From: Rhodospirillaceae bacterium
GTDB taxonomy: Bacteria > Pseudomonadota > Alphaproteobacteria > Rhodospirillales > Casp-alpha2
Direction: 5' to 3'
NCBI GenBank assembly: GCA_002706405.1
Contig: PALN01000082.1
Coordinates: 1 to 43,081 of the forward strand
Length of the DNA: 43,081 bases
Positions 16,489-23,838 of this stretch are shown piece by piece (position 1 is the first letter of the stretch; each line of letters begins with the position of its first letter). The translations under genes and the position numbers were made by a program. The notes beneath the pieces were generated by a model. It did no database searches and had not been told where the DNA came from. It saw nothing but the letters and a program-made list of their open reading frames with translations.

Positions 16489-16724
16489 TGCATGTATCCT
16501 TTCCCGGAGATGACTTCGGTTCTGTGAAGGTAAGTAGCGGTGCAATACAGGCACCGACCGGCATGGGCGCGCGGAAACTGCCTGTGGCAGTGTCGGCAGA
16601 TGACCGGGATCGATCCTAAATTCAGTGAAAGTGCTTTGCGGCAAAAAGGACATCTGTCGGCCGCAGCAAGTGGTAAAGCGGTGTTGCAGCGCGTGCATGT
16701 CTCGCGCAATGCATACGTAGTCAT
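16485..16724 (-). CDS. Small protein with four CxxC zinc knuckles
   Basis: A 79-residue protein with four evenly spaced CxxC pairs: CTRC, CPFC, CRHC and CLYC. This arrangement predicts two zinc ribbons in tandem. No signal peptide, so it should be cytoplasmic. Its TGA overlaps the mscS ATG, which implies coupled translation with the channel. I do not recognise a named family; double zinc-ribbon proteins often bind protein or RNA. A role with the channel is inferred only from the overlap. Confidence 0.75.
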   Translation of the reverse strand: MTTYALRETCTRCNTALPLAAADRCPFCRKALSLNLGSIPVICRHCHRQFPRAHAGRCLYCTATYLHRTEVISGKGYMQ

Positions 16725-16800
16725 GTGTCGGCTCCGAAGAACGAGAAGAACAACGACATCGTGAGATTCGTTTGGCTGGCGAAAGCGACCCTGCCGTCGG

Positions 16801-17016
16801 TCACAAAAGTCGAGGGCTGTCGCCGGAAAAGCCGCAGATCATCGGACCCGTTTCATCTCGAGCCGTGCTGTGCACAATTGTGGGAGGCGTTGCCGTGGCG
16901 GCGCTCTCGAGAATGTTGGCCGATGCCATAAGGCCGCACCCGTCAGAATGGGGGCGGCGGTTTCGGGTCAAATTGATTGTCGGGTCAGGATCGTAAGGAA
17001 ATTGGAAGTAGGTCAT
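16801..17016 (-). CDS. Possible small hypothetical protein
   Basis: A 71-residue frame beginning MTYFQFPYDPDP, with GAGGAG 7 nt upstream. It has no recognised domain, signal or membrane segment, and the C-terminal part looks like low-information coding. The ribosome site is its only real support. The surrounding 16725-17619 gap has no other convincing gene. Confidence 0.3.
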   Translation of the reverse strand: MTYFQFPYDPDPTINLTRNRRPHSDGCGLMASANILESAATATPPTIVHSTARDETGPMICGFSGDSPRLL

Positions 17017-17290
17017 GATCGCTCCTCGCGTGACCGATGATCACGTGCTCATTTCAAGGTGATGAGGAAGCCCCGGGAGGTGCGACAGGCGTAAACGCGC
17101 CTAGACCGCCCGGGGAAACAGGCGAGTCAGAAGAAGAAACCGAAAATGATCTTCATGGACCAACATCCCTGAGATATGGGCGGAGGCCATGGACAAGTCA
17201 ATGGTCATGACCTGAGATGACCATGCGGCCAGTAAACGCCGCGTTCGCTAGGTTCGGGGGCTTTCCGTTGACCGGTTCGCAGGGCTAAAT

Positions 17291-17332
17291 CCCAACGATC
17301 AGCCGCTGTTCCTCAGACCAGCGGAAATCCCG
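17291..17332. repeat. Imperfect 42-bp direct repeat, copy B
   Basis: Partner of 15433-15474 (35 of 42 identical, same orientation). Here the repeat runs straight into a degenerate copy of the tonB 3' end, in one open frame. Confidence 0.65.
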
Positions 17333-17363
17333 GTCCTGTTCTCTTTGCACGGAAACAGCTAGG
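17328..17363 (+). pseudogene. Ghost of a tonB 3' end
   Basis: These 36 bases match the end of tonB (15298-15333) at 29 positions and encode IPVLFSLHGNS-stop against VPVLFSLRGNR-stop in the intact gene. The same frame continues upstream through repeat copy B. No start codon with a ribosome site and no TonB domain are visible, so this is a gene tail left by duplication or deletion. Confidence 0.6.
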
Positions 17364-17435
17364 CCGGCAGTGATCCGCGGCTGCGCTTATGACGCGGCCG
17401 AAGCAATGAAAATCACGCAAGACATCATCAACGCG

Positions 17436-17458
17436 TCGATATATGGTTTGTGTATCTA
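17436..17458. promoter_or_regulatory. Candidate NsrR operator upstream of norZ
   Basis: An imperfect 11-1-11 inverted repeat contains GATATAT and, 5 nt on, TGTATC. It keeps the outer GAT..AT / TG.ATC bases of the NsrR consensus (AAGATGCATTT half-site) but not the inner AT run. It lies about 160 nt before norZ. An NsrR gene and stronger operators nearby make it plausible. Confidence 0.4.
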
Positions 17459-17492
17459 AAGGGGAGCGGCCCTGACGTCCGCTAATCCATAG

Positions 17493-17520
17493 CGTGTGAC
17501 GGGTCTTTGTCTGTCACACG
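17493..17520. promoter_or_regulatory. Inverted repeat in the norZ leader region
   Basis: CGTGTGAC and GTCACACG form a perfect 8-bp inverted repeat with a 12-nt spacer, about 100 nt before norZ. There is no T run. It could be an operator or an mRNA leader hairpin. The rest of 17017-17619 shows no gene. Confidence 0.45.
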
Positions 17521-17619
17521 GTGGCACGCAGTTTTTGACGGACGGCCCCGGGCCTGGTCCCGGTTGGCGCGCCCGTCGCCAAAGGCAGGCTTATCCAGCC
17601 GTCATAGGGAGATACAGGC

Positions 17620-19917
17620 ATGACCACCTATAAATCGACGTTTTCCATCAAAAGATTATGGCTGATTCTCACGGTCGGCATGATCACGATGTTCGGCATT
17701 CTATTGCTGATCGGCCGTGAGATTTATCAGGTGGCGCCGCCTCTACCTTCGGCTGTGCAATCCAGCAGTGGCGAGGTGCTGTTCACCCGGGCGGACATCG
17801 ACCGGGGCCAGAATATCTGGCAGTCCATCGGCGGTATGCAGCAAGGGTCGATCTGGGGGCATGGCGGCTATTTGGCGCCCGATTGGAGTGCCGACTGGCT
17901 GCATCGCGAAGCCACGGCACTGCTGAAAATTACGTCGGCACGGCAGGGGGATGCCGCCGCCGGAAAAGACCAGCAGGGCATCATCAGTCAGACCTTGGTG
18001 CAGGAGGAAATGCGGCGCAATACCTATGACCCGGCAACGGGGGTCATCACGGTCACGCCGGAACGCGCCGATGCCATTCGCGAGGTCAAGACGCATTACA
18101 CGCGGCTATATGCGGGCTCCGATCCTGAGTCCCTGGCCCTGCGCCGCGATTATGCCTTTCCGCTGCACGCCCATCTGAACGCGGAAGAGGCCCACGCGGT
18201 ATCCGCCTTCTATTTCTGGACCGCCTGGAGTGCGACGACGAACCGGCCGGACGACACCATCACCTACACCAGCAACTGGCCCCATGAACCCCTGGTCGGC
18301 AACCAGCCGACGACCGCGACCTTGATGTGGAGCATCGTCTCGGTGATCATCCTGTTGGCGGGGATCGGCGCCCTGGTCTGGTACTACGCCAAACAGTTCG
18401 ATACCTGGAACAGCGACGTCATTCCCGACGGCGGGCTGGCCACCGCCGACATCATCGACAGCGCCATCATCACGCCCTCCATGCGGGCGACGGCAAAGTA
18501 TTTCTGGGTCGTCTGCGCCTTGTTCCTGGCCCAGGTCATGTTGGGGATCATCACCGCCCATTACGCCGTCGAAGGCCAGGGCCTCTACGGCTTGCCGTTC
18601 GCCGATTATCTACCCTACGCGGTGACGCGCACCTGGCATACGCAGCTGGCGGTGCTGTGGATCGCCACCGCCTGGCTGGCGACGGGACTGTACGTGGCCC
18701 CCTTGCTGGCGGGCCGGGATCCCAAGTTCCAGACCCTCGGCGTGAATTTCCTGTTCATCAGCCTGCTGGTCATCGTCATCGGCTCTTTCGCCGGGCAATG
18801 GGCGGCGGTGCATCGGTTCTTCGAGGATATGGCGGCCAACTTCTGGTTCGGCCATCAAGGATACGAATACGTCGACCTTGGCCGGTTCTGGCAGATCTAC
18901 CTGACCATCGGGCTGTTCCTCTGGGTCGCCTTGATCTTGCGGGCCCTGCGTCCGGTGTTCGCCTCGGAAGGCGGCAAATCGATTGTCGCCCTGGTCGCCG
19001 TGTCGGCCTTGGCGATCGGCATTCTCTATGCCGCCGGCCTGATGTGGGGGCAGCATACCCATATCGCGATCATGGAATACTGGCGCTGGTGGGTCGTTCA
19101 CCTTTGGGTCGAAGGCATCTTCGAAGTCTTCGCCACGGCGATCATTTCCGTGCTGTTCGTGCGCATGGGCATCCTGCGGTCGTCGACGGCCACGGTGATG
19201 GTTCTGTTCGCGACCATCATCTTCCTGTTCGGCGGTGTGCTGGGGACCCTGCATCACCTTTATTTCAGCGGCACGCCGACGGCGGTCATCGCCTTCGGCG
19301 CTTCGTTCTCGGCGTTGGAAGTGGTGCCGCTCATGCTTGTCGGGTTCGAAGCCTATAACCGCGCCCAGGTCGAGCATGGCCGCGAGTGGGAAATGAACTA
19401 CCACTGGCCCTTCATGTTCTTCGCCGCGGTCCTGTTCTGGAACCTGGTCGGGGCCGGGCTGTTCGGCTTCCTGATCAATCCGCCGATCGCGCTGTATTAC
19501 ATGCAGGGGCTCAACACCACGGCCAACCATGGGCATGCGTCCCTGTTCGGGGTTTACGGGATGCTCGGCCTTGGCCTGATCCTCTACTGCATGCGCGGCC
19601 TGACGGACATCCGGCAGTGGGACAACAAGCTCATGAACATCGCCTTCTGGTCACTCAATATCGGCCTTGCCATGATGACGTTCCTGTCCCTGTTGCCGCA
19701 GGGGCTGTGGCAGACCTACGCCAGCATCGAACATGGCTATGCCTATGCCCGGTCGGCGGAATTCGTCCACAGTGCGATCATGGAAGGCTTGGTCTGGATG
19801 CGGGTGCCGGGGGACATCGTCTTCAGCATCGGCGTGTTCGCCTTCGTGCTGTTCGTCTACAAGGCGTTCACCTTGAAGGGGGCGAAGACCGAAGCCGTGA
19901 AGGTCGGCGGCGACTGA
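17620..19917 (+). CDS. norZ: Quinol-dependent nitric oxide reductase (qNOR)
   Basis: A 765-residue inner-membrane enzyme that reduces 2 NO to N2O with electrons from quinol. The N-terminal part is the cytochrome-c-like domain without a heme motif (DIDRGQNIWQSIGGMQQGSI, WGHGGYLAPDW), as expected for the quinol type. The catalytic core has HTQLAVLWIATAWLATGLY (heme His), VVHLWVEGIFEVF (FeB His and Glu), LGTLHHLYFSGTP (the FeB His pair) and TTANHGHASLFGVYG (heme ligands). Length matches qNOR (about 750-770). A GGAG-containing site precedes the ATG. Beside NirK and NsrR its job is to remove NO. Confidence 0.96.
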   Translation: MTTYKSTFSIKRLWLILTVGMITMFGILLLIGREIYQVAPPLPSAVQSSSGEVLFTRADIDRGQNIWQSIGGMQQGSIWGHGGYLAPDWSADWLHREATALLKITSARQGDAAAGKDQQGIISQTLVQEEMRRNTYDPATGVITVTPERADAIREVKTHYTRLYAGSDPESLALRRDYAFPLHAHLNAEEAHAVSAFYFWTAWSATTNRPDDTITYTSNWPHEPLVGNQPTTATLMWSIVSVIILLAGIGALVWYYAKQFDTWNSDVIPDGGLATADIIDSAIITPSMRATAKYFWVVCALFLAQVMLGIITAHYAVEGQGLYGLPFADYLPYAVTRTWHTQLAVLWIATAWLATGLYVAPLLAGRDPKFQTLGVNFLFISLLVIVIGSFAGQWAAVHRFFEDMAANFWFGHQGYEYVDLGRFWQIYLTIGLFLWVALILRALRPVFASEGGKSIVALVAVSALAIGILYAAGLMWGQHTHIAIMEYWRWWVVHLWVEGIFEVFATAIISVLFVRMGILRSSTATVMVLFATIIFLFGGVLGTLHHLYFSGTPTAVIAFGASFSALEVVPLMLVGFEAYNRAQVEHGREWEMNYHWPFMFFAAVLFWNLVGAGLFGFLINPPIALYYMQGLNTTANHGHASLFGVYGMLGLGLILYCMRGLTDIRQWDNKLMNIAFWSLNIGLAMMTFLSLLPQGLWQTYASIEHGYAYARSAEFVHSAIMEGLVWMRVPGDIVFSIGVFAFVLFVYKAFTLKGAKTEAVKVGGD

Positions 19918-20000
19918 CCCATTGAGGTGATGCCGCCGTCTTCGGCTTCGGGCGTACCGATGTGATCGGAAGTCCCGCTTAACTATCGCAACGCGTTTCA

Positions 20001-20049
20001 GCGCACCGCTGCGGGCGGGCCCGGATACCGGGCCCGCCGGGCGGTGCGC
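20001..20049 (+). terminator. Long hairpin after norZ, probable terminator
   Basis: Two nested perfect stems: GCGCACCGC / GCGGTGCGC outside and an 11-bp GGCGGGCCCGG / CCGGGCCCGCC inside with a 3-nt ATA loop. The sequence GGCGCTTTGGCTTG follows, only weakly T-rich. It lies between norZ and the nirK promoter and should separate the two transcripts. Confidence 0.65.
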
Positions 20050-20095
20050 GGCGCTTTGGCTTGTTCAGTTGGTGCGCCGGGGCCGGCGGCTCTTA

Positions 20096-20118
20096 AACAT
20101 GTAATTGACATACATCGT
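20096..20118. promoter_or_regulatory. Candidate NsrR operator 1 upstream of nirK
   Basis: An 11-1-11 inverted repeat centred at 20107 with left half AACATGTAATT and right half (reverse strand) ACGATGTATGT. The NsrR half-site consensus is close to AAGATG(C/T)ATTT; the halves match at 8 and 8 of 11 positions by my count. It is 53 nt before the nirK start, in the likely promoter. Confidence 0.65.
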
Positions 20119-20132
20119 GAGGTTCATTATCA

Positions 20133-20155
20133 AACATGTGAAATTAATCCATGTT
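20133..20155. promoter_or_regulatory. Candidate NsrR operator 2 upstream of nirK
   Basis: A second 23-bp inverted repeat with outer arms AACATG and CATGTT, centred 37 bp after operator 1. The inner bases are less conserved. It ends 16 nt before the nirK ATG, so a bound repressor would block transcript start or elongation. Confidence 0.5.
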
Positions 20156-20171
20156 AAAGGAGACTCCTACG

Positions 20172-21125
20172 ATGCAACCACGTACCTGGATCCTTGGACT
20201 GTCGGCCGCCGCGCTGCTGTCCGCCGTTTCGGCGCCGACACCGGTGGCGGCCAAGACGGTCAAGGTCGACATTCCCGTGATCGAAAAAGAGCTAGTGATC
20301 GACAACAAGGGCACCACCCAGCGCATGTGGACCTTCGGCGGCACCGTGCCCGGTCCGATGGTCCGCGTGACGGAAGGGGACGAGGTCGATTTCACGTTGC
20401 TCAATCAAAAAGACAACAAGAACAGCCATTCCATGGACTTCCATGCGGCCGTTGTCGACGTTCTGGATGAATTCGCGGAAGTCCGGCCCGGCGACAAGAA
20501 GCAGTTCACCTTCAAGGCCGACCATCCCGGCGTGTTCATCTATCACTGCGGCGCCAGTTCCATGGCCGAGCATATTTCGCGCGGCATGTACGGCGTGATC
20601 CTGGTCGACCCCAAGGAAGGCTATTCAGATGCTTATCCGAAACCCGACCGGGAATACGTTCTGGTCCAGGGTGATCTGTTCCAGGACGGCACCAGCGCCC
20701 AGGACCGGGCGATGGGTAAGCAATGGGTCGGGGCTCTCGTAAACGGCAAGATGTTCCACTACGACCCGGTGCATGATCCCAATGCCGCCGTGACGCTGGA
20801 AGCGAAGCCGGGCGAGCGCGTTCGCATTTTCTTCGTCAACGCGATGATCAACGAAGCAGCGGCCTTCCACCCCATCGCCGGGATCTGGGACCGGGTGTGG
20901 GACAACGGCAATCCGAAGAACCTGCGCTACAGCCTGCAAACGGCGGAAGTGCCGCCCGCGCACGCCATGACGTTCGACATCGTTCCGCCGGCCGGCCGCG
21001 CGACCAACAACGCCATTGTCGATCACCGGATGAAGCATGCCCTCAACGGCGCGATCTCCGTGCTGATGAACTTCAAGGACGCGAGTCCGGACAAGGGCAA
21101 GAACGGCAACCTCATTCTGCGCTAA
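20172..21125 (+). CDS. nirK: Copper-containing nitrite reductase, NO-forming (NirK)
   Basis: A 317-residue periplasmic protein with two cupredoxin domains that reduces nitrite to NO. The signal peptide is residues 1-28 (ILGLSAAALLSAVSA). The copper sites are all visible: HSMDFH holds the type 1 His, catalytic Asp and type 2 His in the standard spacing; YHCGASSMAEHISRGMYG holds the next type 2 His, then type 1 Cys, His and Met; AAAFHPIAGIW has the second catalytic His; VDHRMKHAL has the last type 2 His. The Cys-to-His spacing is one residue shorter than in classic denitrifier NirK. AAAGGAG before 20172 sets the start. It heads the operon with two cytochromes and a multicopper oxidase. Confidence 0.92.
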   Translation: MQPRTWILGLSAAALLSAVSAPTPVAAKTVKVDIPVIEKELVIDNKGTTQRMWTFGGTVPGPMVRVTEGDEVDFTLLNQKDNKNSHSMDFHAAVVDVLDEFAEVRPGDKKQFTFKADHPGVFIYHCGASSMAEHISRGMYGVILVDPKEGYSDAYPKPDREYVLVQGDLFQDGTSAQDRAMGKQWVGALVNGKMFHYDPVHDPNAAVTLEAKPGERVRIFFVNAMINEAAAFHPIAGIWDRVWDNGNPKNLRYSLQTAEVPPAHAMTFDIVPPAGRATNNAIVDHRMKHALNGAISVLMNFKDASPDKGKNGNLILR

Positions 21126-21140
21126 CAACAGGAGCCCCCC

Positions 21141-21842
21141 ATGCGAACAGTAATCGCACTCGGCGGCGCAGCCTTGCTGACGGCGCTGTCCATCGGTTCG
21201 GCCGCGGCGGCCGACCCGCCGGCGAATATCCAAAAGGACTGTGCGGTGTGTCATCAGATGTCGGGCCCGGCGAACGCCGACCTGACGGCACGCCAAACCC
21301 GGAAAGGGCCGCCCCTTTATTTCGCCGGCAACAAGTTCCGTCAGGACTGGCTTGAGGCCTGGCTGCAAAAGCCCACCCGGGTCCGGCCGGCCGGTGACTT
21401 CGTCCCCGCCCATACGGCCACCGGCCCGGAAGGGGATGTCGTGGATGCGGCCACCCTGTCCGACCACCCGGTGGTCGACGCGGCAGCGGCCAAGGAAATC
21501 GCGGCCTACCTGATGACGCTGACGCCGAACACGGCCCTCTTGGAAAAGGAAGACTACACCCCTGGCCGGGTTCCGGCCCGCATGGGGGCCATGGACTTCG
21601 TGAAGTTCAAAGGCTGCGGCGGCTGTCACAAGGACACGCCGAAGTACGGCGGCTTCTCCGGACCGGAACTCTACACCGCGTGGCAGCGCCTGCAGCCGCC
21701 GTTCATCGTGTCCTACATCCGTGATCCCGCCGCCTGGGAGCCCCGTAGCCTGATGCCGAACAAGCATCTCAACACCGCGGGAATCCACAAGCTCGCCAAC
21801 TACCTTCGCACCATCGGCGAAAAACCGGAGAAGGCAAAATGA
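21141..21842 (+). CDS. Diheme c-type cytochrome of the nirK cluster
   Basis: A 233-residue periplasmic cytochrome. The signal peptide ends near AAAADP (residue 25). Two heme c motifs are present, CAVCH near residue 34 and CGGCH near residue 158. Candidate axial Met ligands include the one in RSLMPNKHL. Each half has the LxxYLxxL-type last helix (EIAAYLMTL, KLANYLRTI). It probably passes electrons within the NirK/oxidase set. The analogous cytochromes in Nitrosomonas europaea are NcgB and NcgC; I cannot assign which. Its stop overlaps the next start (ATGA). Confidence 0.88.
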   Translation: MRTVIALGGAALLTALSIGSAAAADPPANIQKDCAVCHQMSGPANADLTARQTRKGPPLYFAGNKFRQDWLEAWLQKPTRVRPAGDFVPAHTATGPEGDVVDAATLSDHPVVDAAAAKEIAAYLMTLTPNTALLEKEDYTPGRVPARMGAMDFVKFKGCGGCHKDTPKYGGFSGPELYTAWQRLQPPFIVSYIRDPAAWEPRSLMPNKHLNTAGIHKLANYLRTIGEKPEKAK

Positions 21843-22204
21843 AGAAGCTTTTGATACTGGCCGCCTTTTTGTGCGGATCGATCGTCTATCCGTTGCCGGC
21901 ACCGGCCGCCGATGCAGCTCACGGCAAGGCGCTTTATCGGACCTATTGCACGCAATGCCACGGCCTGAGCGGTGACGGGAAGGGCGTCAACGCCAAACAG
22001 CTGTCTGTTCAGCCCCGCAACCATCAGGACCGGGCCGAAATGTCGGCGCGCACGGATGCCGACCTGTTCAAGGCCATCAAAGAGGGCGGTCAGGCGGTCA
22101 ACAAGTCGATCCTGATGCCCAACTGGGACGGCAACATGACGGACGATGAAATCCACGACGTGGTCGCCTACCTGCGCGAGCTTTGTTGCGCGGGCGCCAA
22201 ATAG
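21839..22204 (+). CDS. Monoheme c-type cytochrome of the nirK cluster
   Basis: A 121-residue periplasmic class I cytochrome c. Signal peptide to about residue 24 (PAPAAD). One heme motif, CTQCH, followed by GLSGDGKG; the probable axial Met is in SILMPNWDGNM; last helix EIHDVVAYLRELC. A Cys pair (CC) near the C-terminus is unusual. Start and previous stop overlap by ATGA, so it is translated together with the diheme cytochrome. Confidence 0.9.
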   Translation: MKKLLILAAFLCGSIVYPLPAPAADAAHGKALYRTYCTQCHGLSGDGKGVNAKQLSVQPRNHQDRAEMSARTDADLFKAIKEGGQAVNKSILMPNWDGNMTDDEIHDVVAYLRELCCAGAK

Positions 22205-22215
22205 GAGAACGTGAC

Positions 22216-23247
22216 ATGCAAACAATCAGACTGACCGCGCTTGCGCTGCTGTCGGCGGTTCTGTTGCCGGCCGCTGCCTGGGCCGAAGCGCGCCATTTCG
22301 ACATGACCATCGAGGAAGTGACCATCGATGTGGCGCCGGGCCTCAAATACAAGGTCTGGGCCTACAACGGCCAGGTCCCGGGCCCGCTGCTGCACGTGCG
22401 GGAAGGCGACGACGTCGAGGTCACGGTCACCAACAATACGACCCTCAGCCATACCATTCACTGGCACGGCATGTATCAGACCAACAGCTGGCGCAGTGAC
22501 GGCGTGCCCGACATCACGCAGAAGGCGATCGAACCGGGCCAAAGCTTCACCTATCGGTTCGTCGCCAACAAGGTTGGCACGCTTTGGTATCACTGCCACG
22601 TCAATGTGCCTGAACATGTGGGCCTGCGGGCCATGTGGGGGCCCTTCATCATCGACCCGAAGGAGCCGATCCCCATCGAGAAAGAGGTCACCAAGGAAGC
22701 CATCCTGATGTTCTCGGGCTGGAACCCGGAAGTTGCCCAAGAGTACGGAAAGGGGGGGCATCCGGGCGAGCCCATCACCTATTTCTCGATCAACGGCAAG
22801 TCGTTCCCGACGACCCAGCCGCTTCGGGTCAAGAAGGGCGACGTCCTGCGCCTGCGCCTGATCGCGGCCACGCTCGATGTGGCCTTCCACCCCCATGGTC
22901 ACGACATGCTGGTCACGCATAAGGACGGCCTGCCGTTGGCCTCGCCCTACGAGGCGGACGTTATTCACCTCAGCCCCGGCGAACGGTATGACGTCATCAT
23001 GCGCATGGACAATCCGGGACGATGGATCGCCCATGACCATATCGAGCATCACACTTCGAACAACGGCAAGGCGCCGGGCGGCTCCGTCCTGGTCATCGAA
23101 TACGAAGGCGTCAAAACCGACGATTGGTATGTCTGGAAAGACAAAGCGTACGACGCCGACTTCTATTATTCGGAAAGTCTCGCCAAGGGCCCGGGGATCC
23201 ACGACGTGCCCGAACACCAAGGCACCTTCCCGGACTTCCGCCGCTGA
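22216..23247 (+). CDS. ncgA: Two-domain multicopper oxidase, NcgA-like
   Basis: A 343-residue periplasmic oxidase. Signal peptide 1-24 (AAAWAEA). Domain 1 carries HTIHWHGM and WYHCHVNVPEHVGLRAMWG, so both trinuclear-site His residues and a type 1 copper site (His, Cys, His, Met) are in the first domain. Domain 2 gives the other trinuclear ligands (AFHPHGHDM, AHDHIEHHT) and has no type 1 Cys. This matches the type C two-domain oxidases, which work as trimers. N. europaea NcgA, next to nirK, is of this group. AGGAG 8 nt upstream sets the start. Substrate unknown; copper or NO-related stress tolerance is likely. Confidence 0.87.
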   Translation: MQTIRLTALALLSAVLLPAAAWAEARHFDMTIEEVTIDVAPGLKYKVWAYNGQVPGPLLHVREGDDVEVTVTNNTTLSHTIHWHGMYQTNSWRSDGVPDITQKAIEPGQSFTYRFVANKVGTLWYHCHVNVPEHVGLRAMWGPFIIDPKEPIPIEKEVTKEAILMFSGWNPEVAQEYGKGGHPGEPITYFSINGKSFPTTQPLRVKKGDVLRLRLIAATLDVAFHPHGHDMLVTHKDGLPLASPYEADVIHLSPGERYDVIMRMDNPGRWIAHDHIEHHTSNNGKAPGGSVLVIEYEGVKTDDWYVWKDKAYDADFYYSESLAKGPGIHDVPEHQGTFPDFRR

Positions 23248-23281
23248 CGCGCGTTGGCTGGCGCCACCCCGTCAACCCGAC

Positions 23282-23315
23282 GGCGGCACCGGGCGGTTGT
23301 TCGTCCGGTGCCGCC
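23282..23315 (+). terminator. Hairpin after the nirK operon
   Basis: GGCGGCACCGG pairs perfectly with CCGGTGCCGCC across a 12-nt loop, 34 nt after the oxidase stop. No T run follows, so termination may be partial, or the hairpin may protect the 3' end. Confidence 0.5.
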
Positions 23316-23381
23316 CGCGGCGTGTCCGCCCATCCCGGCTGACGGGTGGTGTTGCGAGTGGCGGCGGTCCCCGGCGTGAAC

Positions 23382-23387
23382 TATAAT
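23382..23387 (+). promoter_or_regulatory. -10 element for nsrR, giving a probably leaderless mRNA
   Basis: A consensus TATAAT ends 7 nt before the nsrR ATG, so transcription should begin at or within a base or two of the start codon. An in-frame TGA at 23377 and no other start codon exclude an upstream start. I find no good -35 hexamer. Confidence 0.5.
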
Positions 23388-23394
23388 CGGCGGT

Positions 23395-23820
23395 ATGCAT
23401 TTGAATCGGCACTCAGATTATTCGTTGCGCGTCCTTCTGTATCTTGCGGTGCGCCCCGACGAACGGGGCACGTTGTCGAAGATTTCCGCCTACTTCAACA
23501 TTTCCCACGAACACCTGCGCAAGGTCGTTCACGAGTTAGGCAAGGCCGGATTCATCAACACCTTTCAAGGCAAGGGCGGCGGGATGGAACTGGCTCTGCC
23601 GCCGGACCAGATCAATGTCGGCGACGTCCTGGCACGCCTTGAGGGGACGACCCCCTTGATCGACTGCGCGGCCATCGAATGCCGCCTGTCCCCGTTCTGC
23701 TCTCTCAGCAAGGCCATTGCCGAGGCGCAGAAGGCGTTTTTCGACAGCCTTCGCCGGCATACCCTGGCCGATCTCATCTCAAGCAAGGATATGGTCCGGA
23801 AACTGATGGCCCAGGAATAA
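23395..23820 (+). CDS. nsrR: Rrf2 family NO-sensing repressor NsrR
   Basis: A 141-residue Rrf2-family regulator. It opens MHLNRHSDYSLRVLLYLAV, typical of NsrR. The winged helix includes ISAYFNISHEHLRKVVHELG and the wing INTFQGKGGGMEL. The cluster ligands are three Cys in DCAAIECRLSPFC (C-x4-C-x5-C), the NsrR pattern for an Fe-S cluster that is destroyed by NO. It lies at the end of the nirK module and NsrR-like operators precede nirK. It therefore most likely represses nirK, and perhaps norZ, until NO appears. Confidence 0.92.
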   Translation: MHLNRHSDYSLRVLLYLAVRPDERGTLSKISAYFNISHEHLRKVVHELGKAGFINTFQGKGGGMELALPPDQINVGDVLARLEGTTPLIDCAAIECRLSPFCSLSKAIAEAQKAFFDSLRRHTLADLISSKDMVRKLMAQE

Positions 23821-23838
23821 TCGGCCACCGCCGGGCTC

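Noticed and set aside
20105-20118. FNR/NnrR-type box (TTGAC-N4-ATCGT) before nirK
   Set aside because: The right half matches poorly, and the same bases are explained better by the longer NsrR-like inverted repeat.
20625-23220. Long minus-strand open frames across nirK, the cytochromes and the oxidase
   Set aside because: They are shadows of genes with intact copper and heme motifs on the plus strand.
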